Shown piece after piece: positions 44,574-57,000 of a stretch of 64,000 nt of DNA. The DNA is from Archegozetes longisetosus (lineage: Eukaryota > Arthropoda > Arachnida > Sarcoptiformes > Trhypochthoniidae). Both the position numbers and the translations under genes were made by a program. How positions within the stretch are numbered: the stretch's first letter is position 1; every line of letters begins with the position of its first letter. The DNA lies in the NCBI GenBank assembly GCA_018873245.2, contig JAEMBT020000004.1, forward strand, positions 4,512,573 through 4,576,572, written 5' to 3'. The notes below the pieces were generated by a model that did not search any database, was not told the DNA's origin, and worked only from the letters and a program-made list of their open reading frames with translations.

Positions 44574-45782
44574 ATGGAGTTCATAAAATTATTTGGGTTC
44601 ATTTTTCTAGCTGGTTCTGTAGTTGGTCTGCCAGTTGAGCCAACTAATCAGATTGCATTGTCCAATAACTATTTCGGTTTAAATTTATTACAAAAATTGT
44701 CAGAAAATAGCGACGACAATGTCTTCCTTTCTCCGTTCAGTATTTCATCTGCATTTGGAATGCTGTTTCTCGGAGCTAAAGAAAAGACAACTGAAGAGTT
44801 TCGTCGAGTACTTGGGTACGACTTTTCATCATTGAATGAGATGCAAGTGAAACAACAATTCAAGAGTGTGTTGGAAAAAGTTTCGGAACAGAGAGGAACT
44901 AACAAATACGAATTGGACATCGCCAATAGTGTTATAACACAACAAAAATTCAATGTTCTCGAGTCATACAAATCTGATGTTCAAAAGTACTTCAACGCTT
45001 CGATCTATTCGGCTGATTTCGCGAGCCATGGCATGGAAGCAATGCAAATGATAAACGATTGGGTGAAAGAAAAAACTCACGGAAAGATCGAGAAACTATT
45101 AAACGAACCATTAAGTCCAAGTGTTATTATGGTTCTTTTGAATGCTATTTATTTCAAGGGCACCTGGAGAGTCAAGTTTAACAAATCGATGACAATGGAT
45201 GAAACATTCTTAGGCTATGGAGACAATAGTTTCAAAGTACCGCTAATGCATGTCACTGAAAAATTTAACTTTACGCATATCGGTCAGTTCGACAGTCAAT
45301 TACTTGAACTGCAATACTCTGGTAATGATACAAGTATGTATATTCTTCTGCCTAATCAAAAGGATGGTCTCAAACAAATTAAGAAATCATTCAATGCTGA
45401 CAATTTGAACGAAGCAATCAGTCGAATGTACGAAACCGAAGTCAAAGTGGCAATTCCGAAGTTCAAGTTTTCGACCCAGTACTCTTTAGTGCCGCAATTG
45501 CAGTCGTTAGGCATGCAACAAGTATTTGGTCCTCAATCAGATCTGTCGGGAATCGATGGTCAAAAAGATCTATATGTGAGTGATGTTATTCACAAAGCCA
45601 TTATTGAAGTTAATGAAGAGGGTAGCGAAGCAGCAGGTGTTACTGCAATTACTGTTACTAGAGGCAAACCGCTTCCACCACCAGTCATACCAGTCTTTAG
45701 AGCAGACCATCCGTTTGCGTTCTTCATCAGAGATAACCGCAATGGTATGATTCTGTTTGAGGGACATGTCAATAAATTCTAA
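44574..45782 (+). CDS. secreted serpin, inhibitory type, single exon, 402 aa
   Basis: A signal peptide (EFIKLFGFIFLAGSVVG) precedes a full serpin fold: NVFLSPFSISSAFGMLFLGA, then NAIYFKGTWRVKF, then YVSDVIHKAIIEVNEEGSEA. The hinge of the reactive loop (EEGSEAAGVTA) has the small residues needed for loop insertion, so it should inhibit proteases. Counting 17 residues from the hinge Glu gives P1 near Gly, with Arg at P2 (VTRGKPLPPP). A one-residue shift would make Arg P1 and trypsin-like enzymes the target. The loop is Pro-rich after this site, before the conserved DHPFAFFIRDN and the C-terminal GHVNKF. Several N-glycosylation sites (NAS, NKS, NFT, NDT) are present. In arthropods such serpins control hemolymph or secreted protease cascades. 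It has a TATA box upstream and two AATAAA words after the stop. Confidence 0.96.
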   Translation: MEFIKLFGFIFLAGSVVGLPVEPTNQIALSNNYFGLNLLQKLSENSDDNVFLSPFSISSAFGMLFLGAKEKTTEEFRRVLGYDFSSLNEMQVKQQFKSVLEKVSEQRGTNKYELDIANSVITQQKFNVLESYKSDVQKYFNASIYSADFASHGMEAMQMINDWVKEKTHGKIEKLLNEPLSPSVIMVLLNAIYFKGTWRVKFNKSMTMDETFLGYGDNSFKVPLMHVTEKFNFTHIGQFDSQLLELQYSGNDTSMYILLPNQKDGLKQIKKSFNADNLNEAISRMYETEVKVAIPKFKFSTQYSLVPQLQSLGMQQVFGPQSDLSGIDGQKDLYVSDVIHKAIIEVNEEGSEAAGVTAITVTRGKPLPPPVIPVFRADHPFAFFIRDNRNGMILFEGHVNKF

Positions 45783-45817
45783 TTAATGTGACAACTATTT
45801 ATTAATAATTGTTTGCT

Positions 45818-45842
45818 AATAAATATCCAATTTTCAAATAAA
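45818..45842 (+). terminator. two polyadenylation signals of the serpin gene
   Basis: AATAAA at 45818-45823 and again at 45837-45842, 36 and 55 bp after the serpin stop. They indicate a short 3' untranslated region. Confidence 0.65.
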
Positions 45843-45849
45843 GATAACT

Positions 45850-46340
45850 CAATTATTTCAAATAACACTTATATAATCAGTAGCTATAAAATCAAACTAT
45901 TGATCAGTTTTTCATTCAATTCATATAGTTGTAAAACAAAGTAAACTTATTTTGGTGATTGTGATTAGTTTTCGTAATTTTCGTAATGTACACGTGAATT
46001 TCCAGTTGAATCAAAATTTAAGATTAACAATAGACAGACTTTCACTCTCAAGTTTGTAATAAAAAGTTTGAGTGATTAAACATCAAACGTGAATGAGGGG
46101 TCTGTCATACACGATGACCTGTTCGCACCAGTTCTAAACTTGAAAATTGGTTTAATTTTTGCTCAAATATAAACCTATGACGTACTATAGTTTACCAAAT
46201 TAATCGTATTATAAAAACCTTTAACTCAAAACACTTGACTCGGCCTATTATTAAACGTGAAATCTTTAATCCTTCTGGAAATTCAGATCTGACTCATCAA
46301 AGTTTAGTAAACGAATGACAATTATTGTTAAGCTTAAAAG
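45850..46340. other. spacer, nothing recognised
   Basis: 500 bp between the serpin and the glycine-rich proprotein gene. Without coding frames; ends in the core promoter listed next. Confidence 0.5.
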
Positions 46341-46343
46341 GTA

Positions 46344-46378
46344 TATAAAGGGTCTGTTTGAACAAATTAAAATCATTC
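46344..46378 (+). promoter_or_regulatory. TATA box plus initiator of the Gly-rich proprotein gene
   Basis: TATAAA at 46344-46349 is followed, with its A 31 bp from the T of TATA, by TCATTC (46373-46378), which fits the arthropod initiator consensus TCAKTY. The pair predicts a start site near 46375 and an 84-nt leader before the ATG. This is the best core promoter in the window. Confidence 0.7.
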
Positions 46379-46458
46379 TTAGCTTTGTTAGTCTAACGAC
46401 AAGTTAAGAACTTTTTCACACTTGTTTTTAAGTTAGTGTTCACAACTCATCTTTTACA

Positions 46459-46860
46459 ATGCAATTGTTAAACAAAGTCACTATTTCTTTGATGGCCATC
46501 ACTTTGGTTCTTATGTTAGTCTCACTATCAAATGGAGCACCAATTGATCAGAGTATCAACAAACCACCAGAAGAACCACATATGAACCATTTTATGATAA
46601 TGTGTGAACCAAATCGAGATTGTACTACAACCAGAAGCAATTCAACGAACGGTATGAATGGAATATTATTGTTAGTCCGTGCTAAACGTCAGTTCGCATC
46701 TGCTAACGGTTTCGGTATGGGAACTGGCTTGGGAACTGGAATCGGATTCGGAGCAGCTTCAAATGGACTGTTTGGCTCTTCAGCCACTGCTATGGGAATG
46801 GGTTCTGGAGGATTCGGTGGAATGGGTGTTGGTGCTGGAAGTGCGATGACTATGGGATAA
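46459..46860 (+). CDS. secreted glycine/methionine-rich proprotein with furin site, 133 aa
   Basis: A signal peptide (SLMAITLVLMLVSLSNGA) is followed by a propeptide of about 47 residues with two Cys (MCEPNRDC) and an N-glycosylation site (NST). Then comes a perfect furin-type site RAKR (74-77). The released part would start with Gln78, able to form pyroglutamate, and runs 56 residues. It is almost only Gly, Ala, Ser, Met, Phe and Thr in loose repeats (GFGMGTGLGTGIGFG, then GMGSGGFGGMGVGAGSAMTM). No charged residues occur in the mature part. The layout resembles glycine-rich antimicrobial or cuticle/silk-like peptides of arachnids and insects. I cannot choose between these. Single exon, strong TATA/Inr promoter. 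No mature cysteines, so it is not a knottin-type toxin. Confidence 0.8.
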   Translation: MQLLNKVTISLMAITLVLMLVSLSNGAPIDQSINKPPEEPHMNHFMIMCEPNRDCTTTRSNSTNGMNGILLLVRAKRQFASANGFGMGTGLGTGIGFGAASNGLFGSSATAMGMGSGGFGGMGVGAGSAMTMG

Positions 46861-46864
46861 ACAT

Positions 46865-49800
46865 TTTTAATTATGCATTTTTTATGACGTACTTTTTAAA
46901 CTTAAATCTTAAATTTTTAACGACTCATTTGTTTATAAACTTACGACAAATAAATTAGTTTCAATTTGATCTAAACTTGTTCTACAATTGGTTAGCTTTG
47001 TTTTAATGGTTGCGAATCAAGTTTTAGTAGTTAGTGAAGTAATTAGGAAAAGGTTTATAAACTAATGCATACTTAGTCATCCAAGACTAAGTCTGCGCTC
47101 TGCTAATGTTTAGTTGAAAGACTGAAACTATCAATCGTTCGTCTTGTGCGTCACTACATAGATGGAGGAACGGTGCACGTAAGAGATGATTCACCTGCGA
47201 ACCAACATTTTATAAACTATGCGATATAATTTCGAGTATCGATTTTTAAGCATCGCATGTAAATTTCACCGTTGTGACAATAGATTAACTTCAAGTCTTT
47301 GAAGATATAATAGTGTAGAAAAACTCATCAGTATACTTATGCAATAATCAGTTATAGAAACAACCATATTCCCCTAAGAGTCGGTTCTTTCTGACATTGT
47401 GGTCTTTTCTAGAGAAATACATGCAAGCTAGACGCAGTCACAATCTATCAAACTCTCCTCTAATCAACTGTTTTCCTCACATACCTGAACTGTACCTGAA
47501 CTCTCAAAGTACTTGAAGATGATTTCGTTTACCGATAAATCTTGGATGAGCAAAACGAATAAATTGACTTTAGAAACAAATTGATTTGAAGCCTTCAATA
47601 CTTAGACGAGCTAAAAATTGTAAAAATGTTCAAATATCTGAAGGATGACAAGAAAATTTGTTTGCTTGCAGATCTTGAAGATCCGATAGCTTGATTTCGT
47701 AGCAGGGGGGCCTTTGTTCGAGGCTTACAAATGACGCCTAAAACTTGTTGCTAAATTTACTACTTTTCTTAATATACCCAAACTTGTTCGCACTTTTTTA
47801 CTTTAACTTTTCTTATATTAAAAATGAAACTCAAATTCAATTTTTAACTTTGAAAAATTGTTTCTAAATGATCTTTGGGAGAAAAATAGATATGCCTTCA
47901 AAAGTATTTCAATACTATTAGTATTATGAGAGTGTTTGAGAAATTGATTATTTTGATTTATATTCAAATCCAAGATATAGTCTTTTTGCCATCGATTTTC
48001 TGTTGACAATACCAAACATTCTTACTTTAGGAAAATTAATATTTTCAACACTGACTTTACTGTAACTCAATACAACTGACCTCTTATGAAATGAATTCAA
48101 AAACCATGGAAACGGTTAAGCTATTTATATAATTAATAATTACCGCTTTGTATCTCATTTCATATTATATTAAAATTGAAAAGTTTTAATAGAGTTATTA
48201 GCAGAACAAAGAATTCTCTACTATACAAAATGACCGAATTTTTTGCGTGCTTTGGAGCCAATGATAAATTGAAATAAGTTTCAAACTCGATAAGCAAACT
48301 GAATGTATGCAAACTTTTATATCGAATTAACTATATAGGCTTGAAATTTTCAAAATAGACTTCAACAGAATTGTAGATAAAATTCATTTGAGAAGCAATT
48401 GAGTCATAAATGGTAGACAATCAGGCTTTCGGCAAACAGAGGAAGAGCGGAGAGAAAGGAAATGAACGCTTACGGGAGAACAGGATTTCATTTGCAGCTA
48501 TGGTTTATGTTCTCCGCTAGCAATTGGTTCTATCAATTTCTTAATATTGGATATATGCTTTTGACCTAAACCTAGACTATTCCCTCAATCTAATAAATAT
48601 GAGATAGACTACTCCTCTTCTAAGCTTATTCTAATTAATGTTTTCTTTCATATATTTATGTAATCAATTATCTTTTCCCGTCGATACTTGTCATGTACAC
48701 TTTTATCCATTAAGAGTATACCGCCGAAAGTCGCGCTCATTACAACCCAAACCATCAAAACTTATCTAAATTAGTATTTAGTTAAAACAACGGTCAAGTC
48801 AGAAAATTTTAAGTGAGGGGTGCATTTTCGTAAGTTTTGAGCTAGGCTGAGCAATTGATCAAATTTAGCATCTTCATCACATTGTCATAGTATCCATAGT
48901 CCACTCAGTTACAAGAAAATTGTGTAACTTAAGCTAATTTGATTTGTCTAGGAAAACAAACTTTTCTTTTTATGAATTCACACTTGATCTAAGCTTTAGA
49001 TTGAAGTTGAAGGGAGCTGTGCCCCTCAACTTCTGCTGGCTTCGCTACTCATTCAAAAGTTGGATAAGTTTTCACCAAATTTTAATTCCTGGGTCTTATT
49101 ATGATGAAAATCAATCATCACTTTTCCCAAGGCATCAAATAAGTTGATAATTGACAGTAATTAACAAGAATTTTTTCAAATGAGAAAGATATCAGACTAT
49201 TATGTCAATTACCTGCATGTGAAAAGAGAAGAGACTATCAGTTAGAGAAAGGAGAAAACTAAATTATTTTAATGAATTCAAGTCTAAGCTTGTGGTTCAA
49301 ATTATCATCTCTTTTCTCATCAATCAAAGTAGAGATCGTCAGACTATAGTGTCTCGCAAATGAAGTTTGATCAGATTATTCAAATAAAATGAGACTCGAA
49401 TGGTCGTGATCTGCTATTTAAAATATACAACTCTCAAAATTTTCATAGTAAACCGTTCATTTGAATTATCAGGTTAATTCATATGCAGGACATGTTATTC
49501 TGTGAAGATTTGATTTCTTAAATTGACATATTTCTTATTTAAATACCTATTGGAAGGCAAATTAGAATTAGTGATTAGAACTGTTGGGTGTGATTGCCAA
49601 TCACTCATTCTGAACGATCCATCAATTGTATTTGTTTACTCTAAATGATTATTTGATTGAATGCTACATTTAAATTCTGTTCGTTAAACTCGTTACTTTA
49701 GATAAATCTGATTGCATCAATATTTCAAGGTTACCTTTACTCTTAGCAAATTTCAATCGATTATTTAACTGTAATAAATAAGTCGAACTATCCAACAAAA

Positions 49801-51490
49801 CCTTTCAATTCATCAGAATCTTAGGTTAGGACAAAGACTAAACGTTTGCACTTTTTAAATAATTTAGAAGCTAGTAATCAATTTGTTTGTGATTGATTCG
49901 AGTACTGAGCAGTTTTGATGTAAACTATGCAGTGCTACAACTCAACTCTAATTGTCGATTCTAAAAATTACCTAGAAACCTGTAAAGATGCTTTTCAGCA
50001 ATAATTACATGATTTTTTTTCCAAATCTGCCTCAATAATCACATAGCAATTATTTCAAATTTTAGTAATAATAAGTTTGCTGTTTTACTTCTATAGCCGG
50101 ACTTCATAGACAATTGATTCAATTAAATAATACTTTGCTTTAATGAGAAGTACAGCGCACTAAACACGGAATGCGTGACAAATGGATGTGCGAACGAACT
50201 GCAGGTCAAAATTTTGAAATTATAGTCATTTGCATTTCAAAAAGAATTGCTTTCAAAACTGTATTAATGGATAATAACATATGTTTTTAAGTCTTTAACT
50301 ATTGAGAAGAGCCGAAAGTTAAGTCTGCTTATTGAACCAATAACTTTGATTAAGACATAGTGAGTAAACTTACATAAAAACTACGTTCATTAATAAGATG
50401 GATGCAAACGTTTTTTTGAAAATCATGTTAACTCAACGATTATGTAAATTAGAAGCAGTCAAATAATAGAATTATTATTCACTAAGTAGATGACTTGTTT
50501 GGCCGCAAGTCTGTCACTTGTTTTGCCTGAAGAGCTTTTCTCATCAATTATACAGATTAAAATCTCGATAATTTGCCTTTGAAATCCATGAAGTATTAGC
50601 TTGATTGGATCACGTGGTACTAGTCACAGATCATTTATCTAAGTTAATAACTTAAATTAAAACTTGCTCTCTATGCCTAGGCTACGCTCAGAGATCAACA
50701 ATTATGCTTGAGAATTTTGAGATTTTATGTTTTTTATACTTATTTGTCAAACCCCTATATGAAAATTTAAAGCTCGCATAGAAAATAGGTTAGGAAATGA
50801 ACCATAATGATGCTATTTTTTACCTTTATGCCTATAGCATAATTGTTCATCTCTAGCTACGTTTAAGTGTTTTATTACATAAATATAGATTTACCTTTGC
50901 TAATTGCATGCCAGTAGTATAGTATTTTGTATAGTTTTAAATTTATTCACTCTGAATTTGTTATCCATAAACTTATCGAACCAATAAACAAAGAATTTCA
51001 AGAATTTATTTCACTTGCAATAAATATAGAGAAATGCAATTTTCTCCATATCTGAAAATCGCAAATATGTAGTCTTTGTATTAAATTATTTATAAATATA
51101 TCTTATCCTTTAGTAGTAATAAAAATAAATTCAATAACTTAGGACAATATTTACTAATAGCACTAAACAAACTTTGGCAACTTCCATAGCGTACACGGAA
51201 ACTAATGCCTGGAACAAGTTCTTCAGTCAATAACCAGAACGGCTAAAATCAAGTTTATTTTCAGATCAAATCAAAAGGATTGTATCTTAAGGTGAACATT
51301 ACAGACATTTACTTTGATTTTTTTCAATAAAAGTCAGCAATTGTTTTCCGTAAAAACATCCTAAAAGATAAATGATCGATAGGAATACTTTAGTTTAGAA
51401 GTAATTATTCAACTAATTATACAGTTGATTATAATTAATGTTTAAACAAGAAGTTAGCTTGTACAAATGCAGCACTCACTCTAATGTACT
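46865..51490. other. long intergenic region, part 1
   Basis: 4.6 kb with no supported gene. Short frames at 47818-48015 (-) and 48944-49147 (+) look random. A locally GC-richer 36-codon ATG frame at 48410-48520 (+) (QAFGKQRKSGEKGNERLREN) reads protein-like, but too short to claim. Confidence 0.45.
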
Positions 51491-51505
51491 CTGTATTATA
51501 ACAAG

Positions 51506-51698
51506 TAGAGATGGGAACTTTGGGGCAAATTTAGTCAAATCTTAGACGATTTTGGAACAAAGTTAAATACTGGCAATTTGTGAGATAATATAGCTTAATA
51601 AATTAACTCTTAAACTACTCTCTATGATCTGCCAAGTACTGTAGCAAAATATTAGGACACTTCAACAAATTAAGATAATCCCAAAATTGCCATCTCTA
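51506..51698. mobile_element. hAT-type MITE, 193 bp
   Basis: Ends TAGAGATGGGAACTTTGGGG (from 51506) and, reversed, TAGAGATGGCAATTTTGGGA (ending 51698) match at 17 of 20 bases. Flanking 8-mers ATAACAAG (51498-51505) and ATAATAAG (51699-51706) match at 7 of 8, an aged target-site duplication. TAGAGATGG-type ends and 8-bp duplications are typical of hAT elements. Confidence 0.82.
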
Positions 51699-51709
51699 AT
51701 AATAAGGTA

Positions 51710-53840
51710 TAACTATTATGGTTTAAAAGGATTCGAGCCATTTCTCACGACAATCAAAATTTGAAACAAATTTTTAGTCATATACTGAACAGGACTTAAA
51801 GAATTAATATTTAAAAAATATTAAGCAATTATATTTAAGATTTATAGCCTGTAATAATCTTTACCTAATTAGAGTGGCTTGAGATTTGAATTATAAAATT
51901 GTTGACAATTTTGAGTAATTTAGATGAAAAATCAGAGATGCTTTCATCGAGCTTTGGCTAATTTGTAGTTCAAGGCATTTCTTAATATTTTCCTACAAGT
52001 TAGTCAATCGCTATCTAATAATCTGAACACTTTTAAGCATTAATCAAATGTTCTTTGAGTTAAATTAATTGAAGTAATTATTTGATAGTTAATTATACTT
52101 TGATGAATAGGCGATAATAGTAATAAGATGTGAAAGACTAACTCTTTCGGCAGTTTTTGTAGCAATTATTTTGTCTCATTTGTGCAGTACATATAAACAA
52201 TTTTTAGAAACAAGTATCTATCACTGAAAAATTGCAATAACTCAAACCAATCGTAAATACTCAATCCTATCTATTAATTGCTGTGAAACAAATAGCTTCT
52301 GACTTAACGATTGGTGAACTAGTCAATTGGTTGAAACGCTAAATCTATAGATTCGAAGTTAACAGAAAAGACTGTAATCAATTTTCTCTATCGATCTGTT
52401 ATTTATTCACCCGATAAGTGAGTTTGTGTTACGAAGTGATTACAATTAACACAATATTCCCTCGCAACATGCATTCAGGTTTAAAAAGTATTTAAAATGT
52501 TTCAAATATTCAGAATGTTTCAAATTTTAATAGACTTTTGATACGATCAGAAAAGTATATCTGATATTTAGAGAATTCACAAGCTGATGCTTCAGTGCTT
52601 TCGACGATCAACAAAATAAATAATTAATAGCTAAAATCTCAGCAAAGTTCACTGAGAATTCCTTTCTAACAGCAATCTAGTGATAAATAATTGAGATAAT
52701 AATGTTTTTCTCAAGGTAGATGATAAGTTTCGTATTCAAGCCATCAGTTTGACTTCATATGCAATTAGTTGGTAATTTTATTTAGTAAAAAGTTATACTA
52801 TTTTCAAACAGTAAATCTTAATAAACTCGTATTTAGAGATTGAACTAATCTTTCAAAAGAAAGTTACAGAAACAGAAGAATTATAAGTCTTATTATAAGG
52901 AATGATTGAATTACTAGATCATAGCAACAGCTATTCAGTTATTCAGCAAAATTTTGGCCACTTTTATCAATTCTGTTGTACTTCAAATAAGAAGAATAAT
53001 ATTATTGTTTTGCTGAGTCGTCGATTTGATGCGATGCCATACCATATATGTTGATAGAATTAGGCAATAATTGAATTTGAGGCAAAGCAACAACTCCGTA
53101 CTAATGCTAGAATCAAGTTTTGATACCGGATACCGGTTGAGGACCGTTAATTCAATCAACTATGACAATAGAATCTGATGCCTAACTTATATAAGTTTAA
53201 GTTTAGTCATCTATACGCTACTATTTATCATCTCTAAAGGATTCTGTAATTTAATTACCGAATATTTAATATTAATTCCTTTTAATGCCACAGAGCTTCT
53301 AAAATAAGTTTCTAATTAAAATAATCAAATAAATCACTCAATCTATTTTCAAATCGTCATCTTTTCTCAACTAACTACTACTAGTATTATCCATAGCAAG
53401 AACATATTTCTTATGGCTATGTCTTCGAATTCATTCTCGAATATCAAATTAACTTTATTTGTGAACTTATTAGATTTACAAACATTTTATTTGATAGAAC
53501 TTTTAAGTAGATTCTTGAGAACTTGTTCAAAGTAAAATTTAGATCAATATTTACAAAGTAAAGCTCACATATGAATGAGTTAAAATTTAAAAAACACTTC
53601 AAATTGAATCTTGAGTGCGAAACCCACCCTCGGTCACTATTAGACATTGAATCCAAGTCGAGTCAGGCCTTCTATCTTGTTACGTATTTGATTTGTTGAC
53701 TCTTCCAGCAGCATATGATCCAGCATATCCCGTTCTATTCTGATTAATGTCCATTTCTTCTTGAGTTAAATATATTTTTCTGACTTAGTCTATTCGATGG
53801 CTGGGACCATATGATCATTCCTAGATACAAACCATCACTT
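51710..53840. other. long intergenic region, part 2
   Basis: 2.1 kb with no supported gene. The frame at 53444-53656 (-) has no recognisable feature. Confidence 0.5.
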
Positions 53841-53844
53841 TCGC

Positions 53845-54051
53845 CTAATAAGAATCCAAAAAAATGCCGATCATAATCAAATAGATGACAACAGCTGTTA
53901 TCTGGATATTTACATTGATATCTAATGCTTTTTCAACCAATTCGTACTTTTTCAAACAAGTCTGATTTTGATTCAATGTCTCACTCAATTCGCAAGAGAT
54001 TGTACTAAAATATAATATTGCAAATAATGCAAACAATTTCGGTGAAAACAT
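53845..54051 (-). CDS. possible small secreted/membrane protein, 68 aa
   Basis: An ATG-started frame with a convincing signal peptide (MFSPKLFALFAILYFSTISC), a short polar segment with an N-glycosylation site and a Cys (NQNQTCLKKYELVEKALDIN), and a hydrophobic helix close to the C-terminus (IQITAVVIYLIMIGIFL). The plan is like that of the 86-aa frame at 34186, but the sequences are not alike. It could be a small type I membrane protein or the first exon of a longer gene. No family is recognised. Confidence 0.35.
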   Translation of the reverse strand: MFSPKLFALFAILYFSTISCELSETLNQNQTCLKKYELVEKALDINVNIQITAVVIYLIMIGIFLDSY

Positions 54052-54059
54052 AGTTCAAT

Positions 54060-57000
54060 TAGAAATTGTGTTGAGCGTGAAAATAATTGCAAATCAAATT
54101 GATTTACACGAAACGAATCAATTCTGAATTGGAGTTTAATAATTCTATTTGAATAGATTTTATGCAAATGACGCTCACATTCAGTTCTAGTTGAGATAGC
54201 AAAGCTGATTAACATATGCGTAAGTTAAGTATCGCTTTTCAGTATGATTTGCAACAATGTAGTCCAATATATCCTCTACAATGTCAAACATATATTTGTG
54301 CTCAACAACAGAAATCAATAGTCAGGATTTGACATTTTTCTGAAACCACATTTAGATTAAGCTTTATTGATATGTCCAAAAAGATAATTGCTTTTCTGAT
54401 TTAATCATTTCATTTTCAGGTCATAAAATATTAATGAAACAATTGAGTTAAGCTATTATTTTGACGCATTTTGGTTCATATTTAATGTGGTCTAACACTG
54501 TCTGTACTGCAAAAAATAGAAACCAAAGTTACAAAAAATTCATTTTCATAATGATTTCTCGTTGATTTTTCCGTTAAGTACCTGAACTTGAAAAAGTATC
54601 GATTAATTTAATGGAAAAATGATGTTAAAAGCATTTTTATCTGACAAATGTTACGAAGACAAGTCTCGATTCTAGTGTTTTTCACTTAAACTAACCTTGA
54701 GAGTATTGCTAGCGAATATTTTAATTGAAAAATTCAATCATATTTAGAGTTAATCGAATTTTCAACAAATACTATATTTTTGAACCGAGCGAAAAGGTTT
54801 AAACAAATATAGACTTTCTAATCCTACTGTTCTGTTCATAATTCTAGTTTGACTGTTGATTGGATAGAAAAAAAAGATGAACTAAAACTTTTAGCTAATA
54901 GCACTGAAAGTGAAGGGCTCTGATATTTTAAAGAAAAAAGTTACAGATGAGATGTTCGCAGATGTGGAAGAGGTAGAGTTGCAAATTGGTATTTCATGTT
55001 TGAGAAGAGAAACTCGTTATTCCAGTCGAACAGTGAAAAAAGTGAATACTCGACTCAATAGATATTTGTAGCAACAATTGCTTAATATGATATCTGCATA
55101 TGAATAGAATTGATCGTTTTCACTTTCTATTGTAATGAAACATGTAATGTTAATTCCCTGAACAGTTTTGCCAAACCCAGAGTGAAAGTGTAAGCCATCA
55201 AAACGAACTCATGCACTACTAATGATAACACAATTACCAGTAGAGAGATAATGACGAAGATGAGCTAATTCTCTCCTTCTCACTATACCATTGTTTTAAC
55301 TAAATCGAAACTTAACCAGAATACAGATAACTCCTCTTTTTATGAGAAACTCTTCTCTACTATAATTACATTCTAATGAATGAACGTTTTTGCTTCTTTT
55401 TTATATTACTAACAATTATTAACAAACTTTCCGAAGATTTCATTTTTTCCTAAATTGATATTAAATTAATATTTAATGTCTAAGAGTGATAGTTAGTTAT
55501 AAAAGAGTTAGTATGAAAGAGAACAAAACTATCAGAAGTAGAGTGTAGGGAATGATAGAACTAGAACTAGCGGTAGAATAATTTGGTAACTTTAGTAAAG
55601 CCACAGTTACATGACATTTGCATTTTGCGATCAAATTGATTTGCGCCTAACTCAAACTCAATCCATTTGTGCTCATGTTAAACACTTAGTCAGAAGCAGC
55701 AATACATTATTGACTACTATTTACTAAAGAAGTAACATTTAATTGCCATAGACTGAAAACTATTTCCGCAAAACTCTATCTTTAGCTTTTACGTAAAACA
55801 CTAAATGTACTATCGATTGCGCGAATCAAATCTTATTGAAGTGGGTAACATGTTCATCAAGCATTTTTCTAAATGCGATACATTTTCTTTCATAGCCTAA
55901 GACTAAAATAATTTATTGTTTGAGGGAAGAGCTCTTGTTTTCGATTGTTATATCGTAAAAATGATATATTCATTCTTTATTTTCTTGTTATGATGTCTTA
56001 TCGCAAAGATTTACTTCATTTCAACTGTAATAAACTAGACTAACAGATGAAAAATAGCTGTTGTTATCTTCTATTAATTTGCTCTCTATTCATGAAAACA
56101 ATCTTTAGTTTTTTCTTTTTACCAAAGCCTTAGTGAGAATTCAATAACTCTCAAAACCGGCTCAAAAGTCCACAAAAATTAAAACATTAACTTTATACCT
56201 ATTGGGCAAATTGCTTTATCGCATTTTATGATCTTTTGTATGTTTCAAAAGTTTTAGAAAAAAACGTTGCATTGAAGAAGCCATAAAATTTTGATTTTTA
56301 GAAAGCTAGACTTCAATAATCGAATATTGAGTTTGAAATCTAGTCTCAACCAATAAATTTCAATGTCTTTTATTGAATGTAAATAAGGTAATGTTAAACG
56401 TACAAGAAATTATATTCTTTGATAAGAATCAAGAGTAAACAAACTAAGAATGGTGTATGCATCGACCAAATAATTGAACAGCAGGACAACAAGTGAATTA
56501 ATTATGTAAATGACGTGATGAATAAAATATACTCATATCTGGAAACTAATCAAATTATTCAAACGAAAGAGCATCCATAAGCATAACTCATATTGTATGC
56601 GTGCTTTCGTACAACAAAGTTTATAACACTTATACAATACTTTGTAGACAGAACTGATTTTCTCCACTTTATCCCGAGCTTAACTCTCAACTTCTCACCT
56701 CAAACTGAACCATCGACTGGAAACCAGCTGTACTTTTAATTAACTTCTCTTTGATCAAATGAAAAAACTTCTTACTCTTTGGTTTCATTTCCTTCACTTG
56801 AAAGCACTCTGTTCTAAGAGTTTGTCATCTTCTCCTCTCAAAGTGATTCTAACTTTTGAGCATCAGTTTCACTACTATTGTAACGATATTTGAATGTGAT
56901 TTCTGTTATCAGCGATTTATTATATTGAATATAACATAAAAATGGTTTTATTTTTCATATTTAAGTGACAGTTAGAAATAGAAAATGATTAAAAGTTATC

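Noticed and set aside
47070-47100. Short hairpin ACTTAGTCATCCAAGACTAAGT
   Set aside because: Stem of only 7-8 bp; common by chance in this composition.
48410-48520. 36-codon ATG frame in a GC-richer patch
   Set aside because: Protein-like but too short to support without transcription or conservation evidence.
34186-54051. Homology between the two small membrane proteins at 34186 and 53845
   Set aside because: They share layout (signal, short ectodomain, helix) but no alignable residues beyond hydrophobicity.
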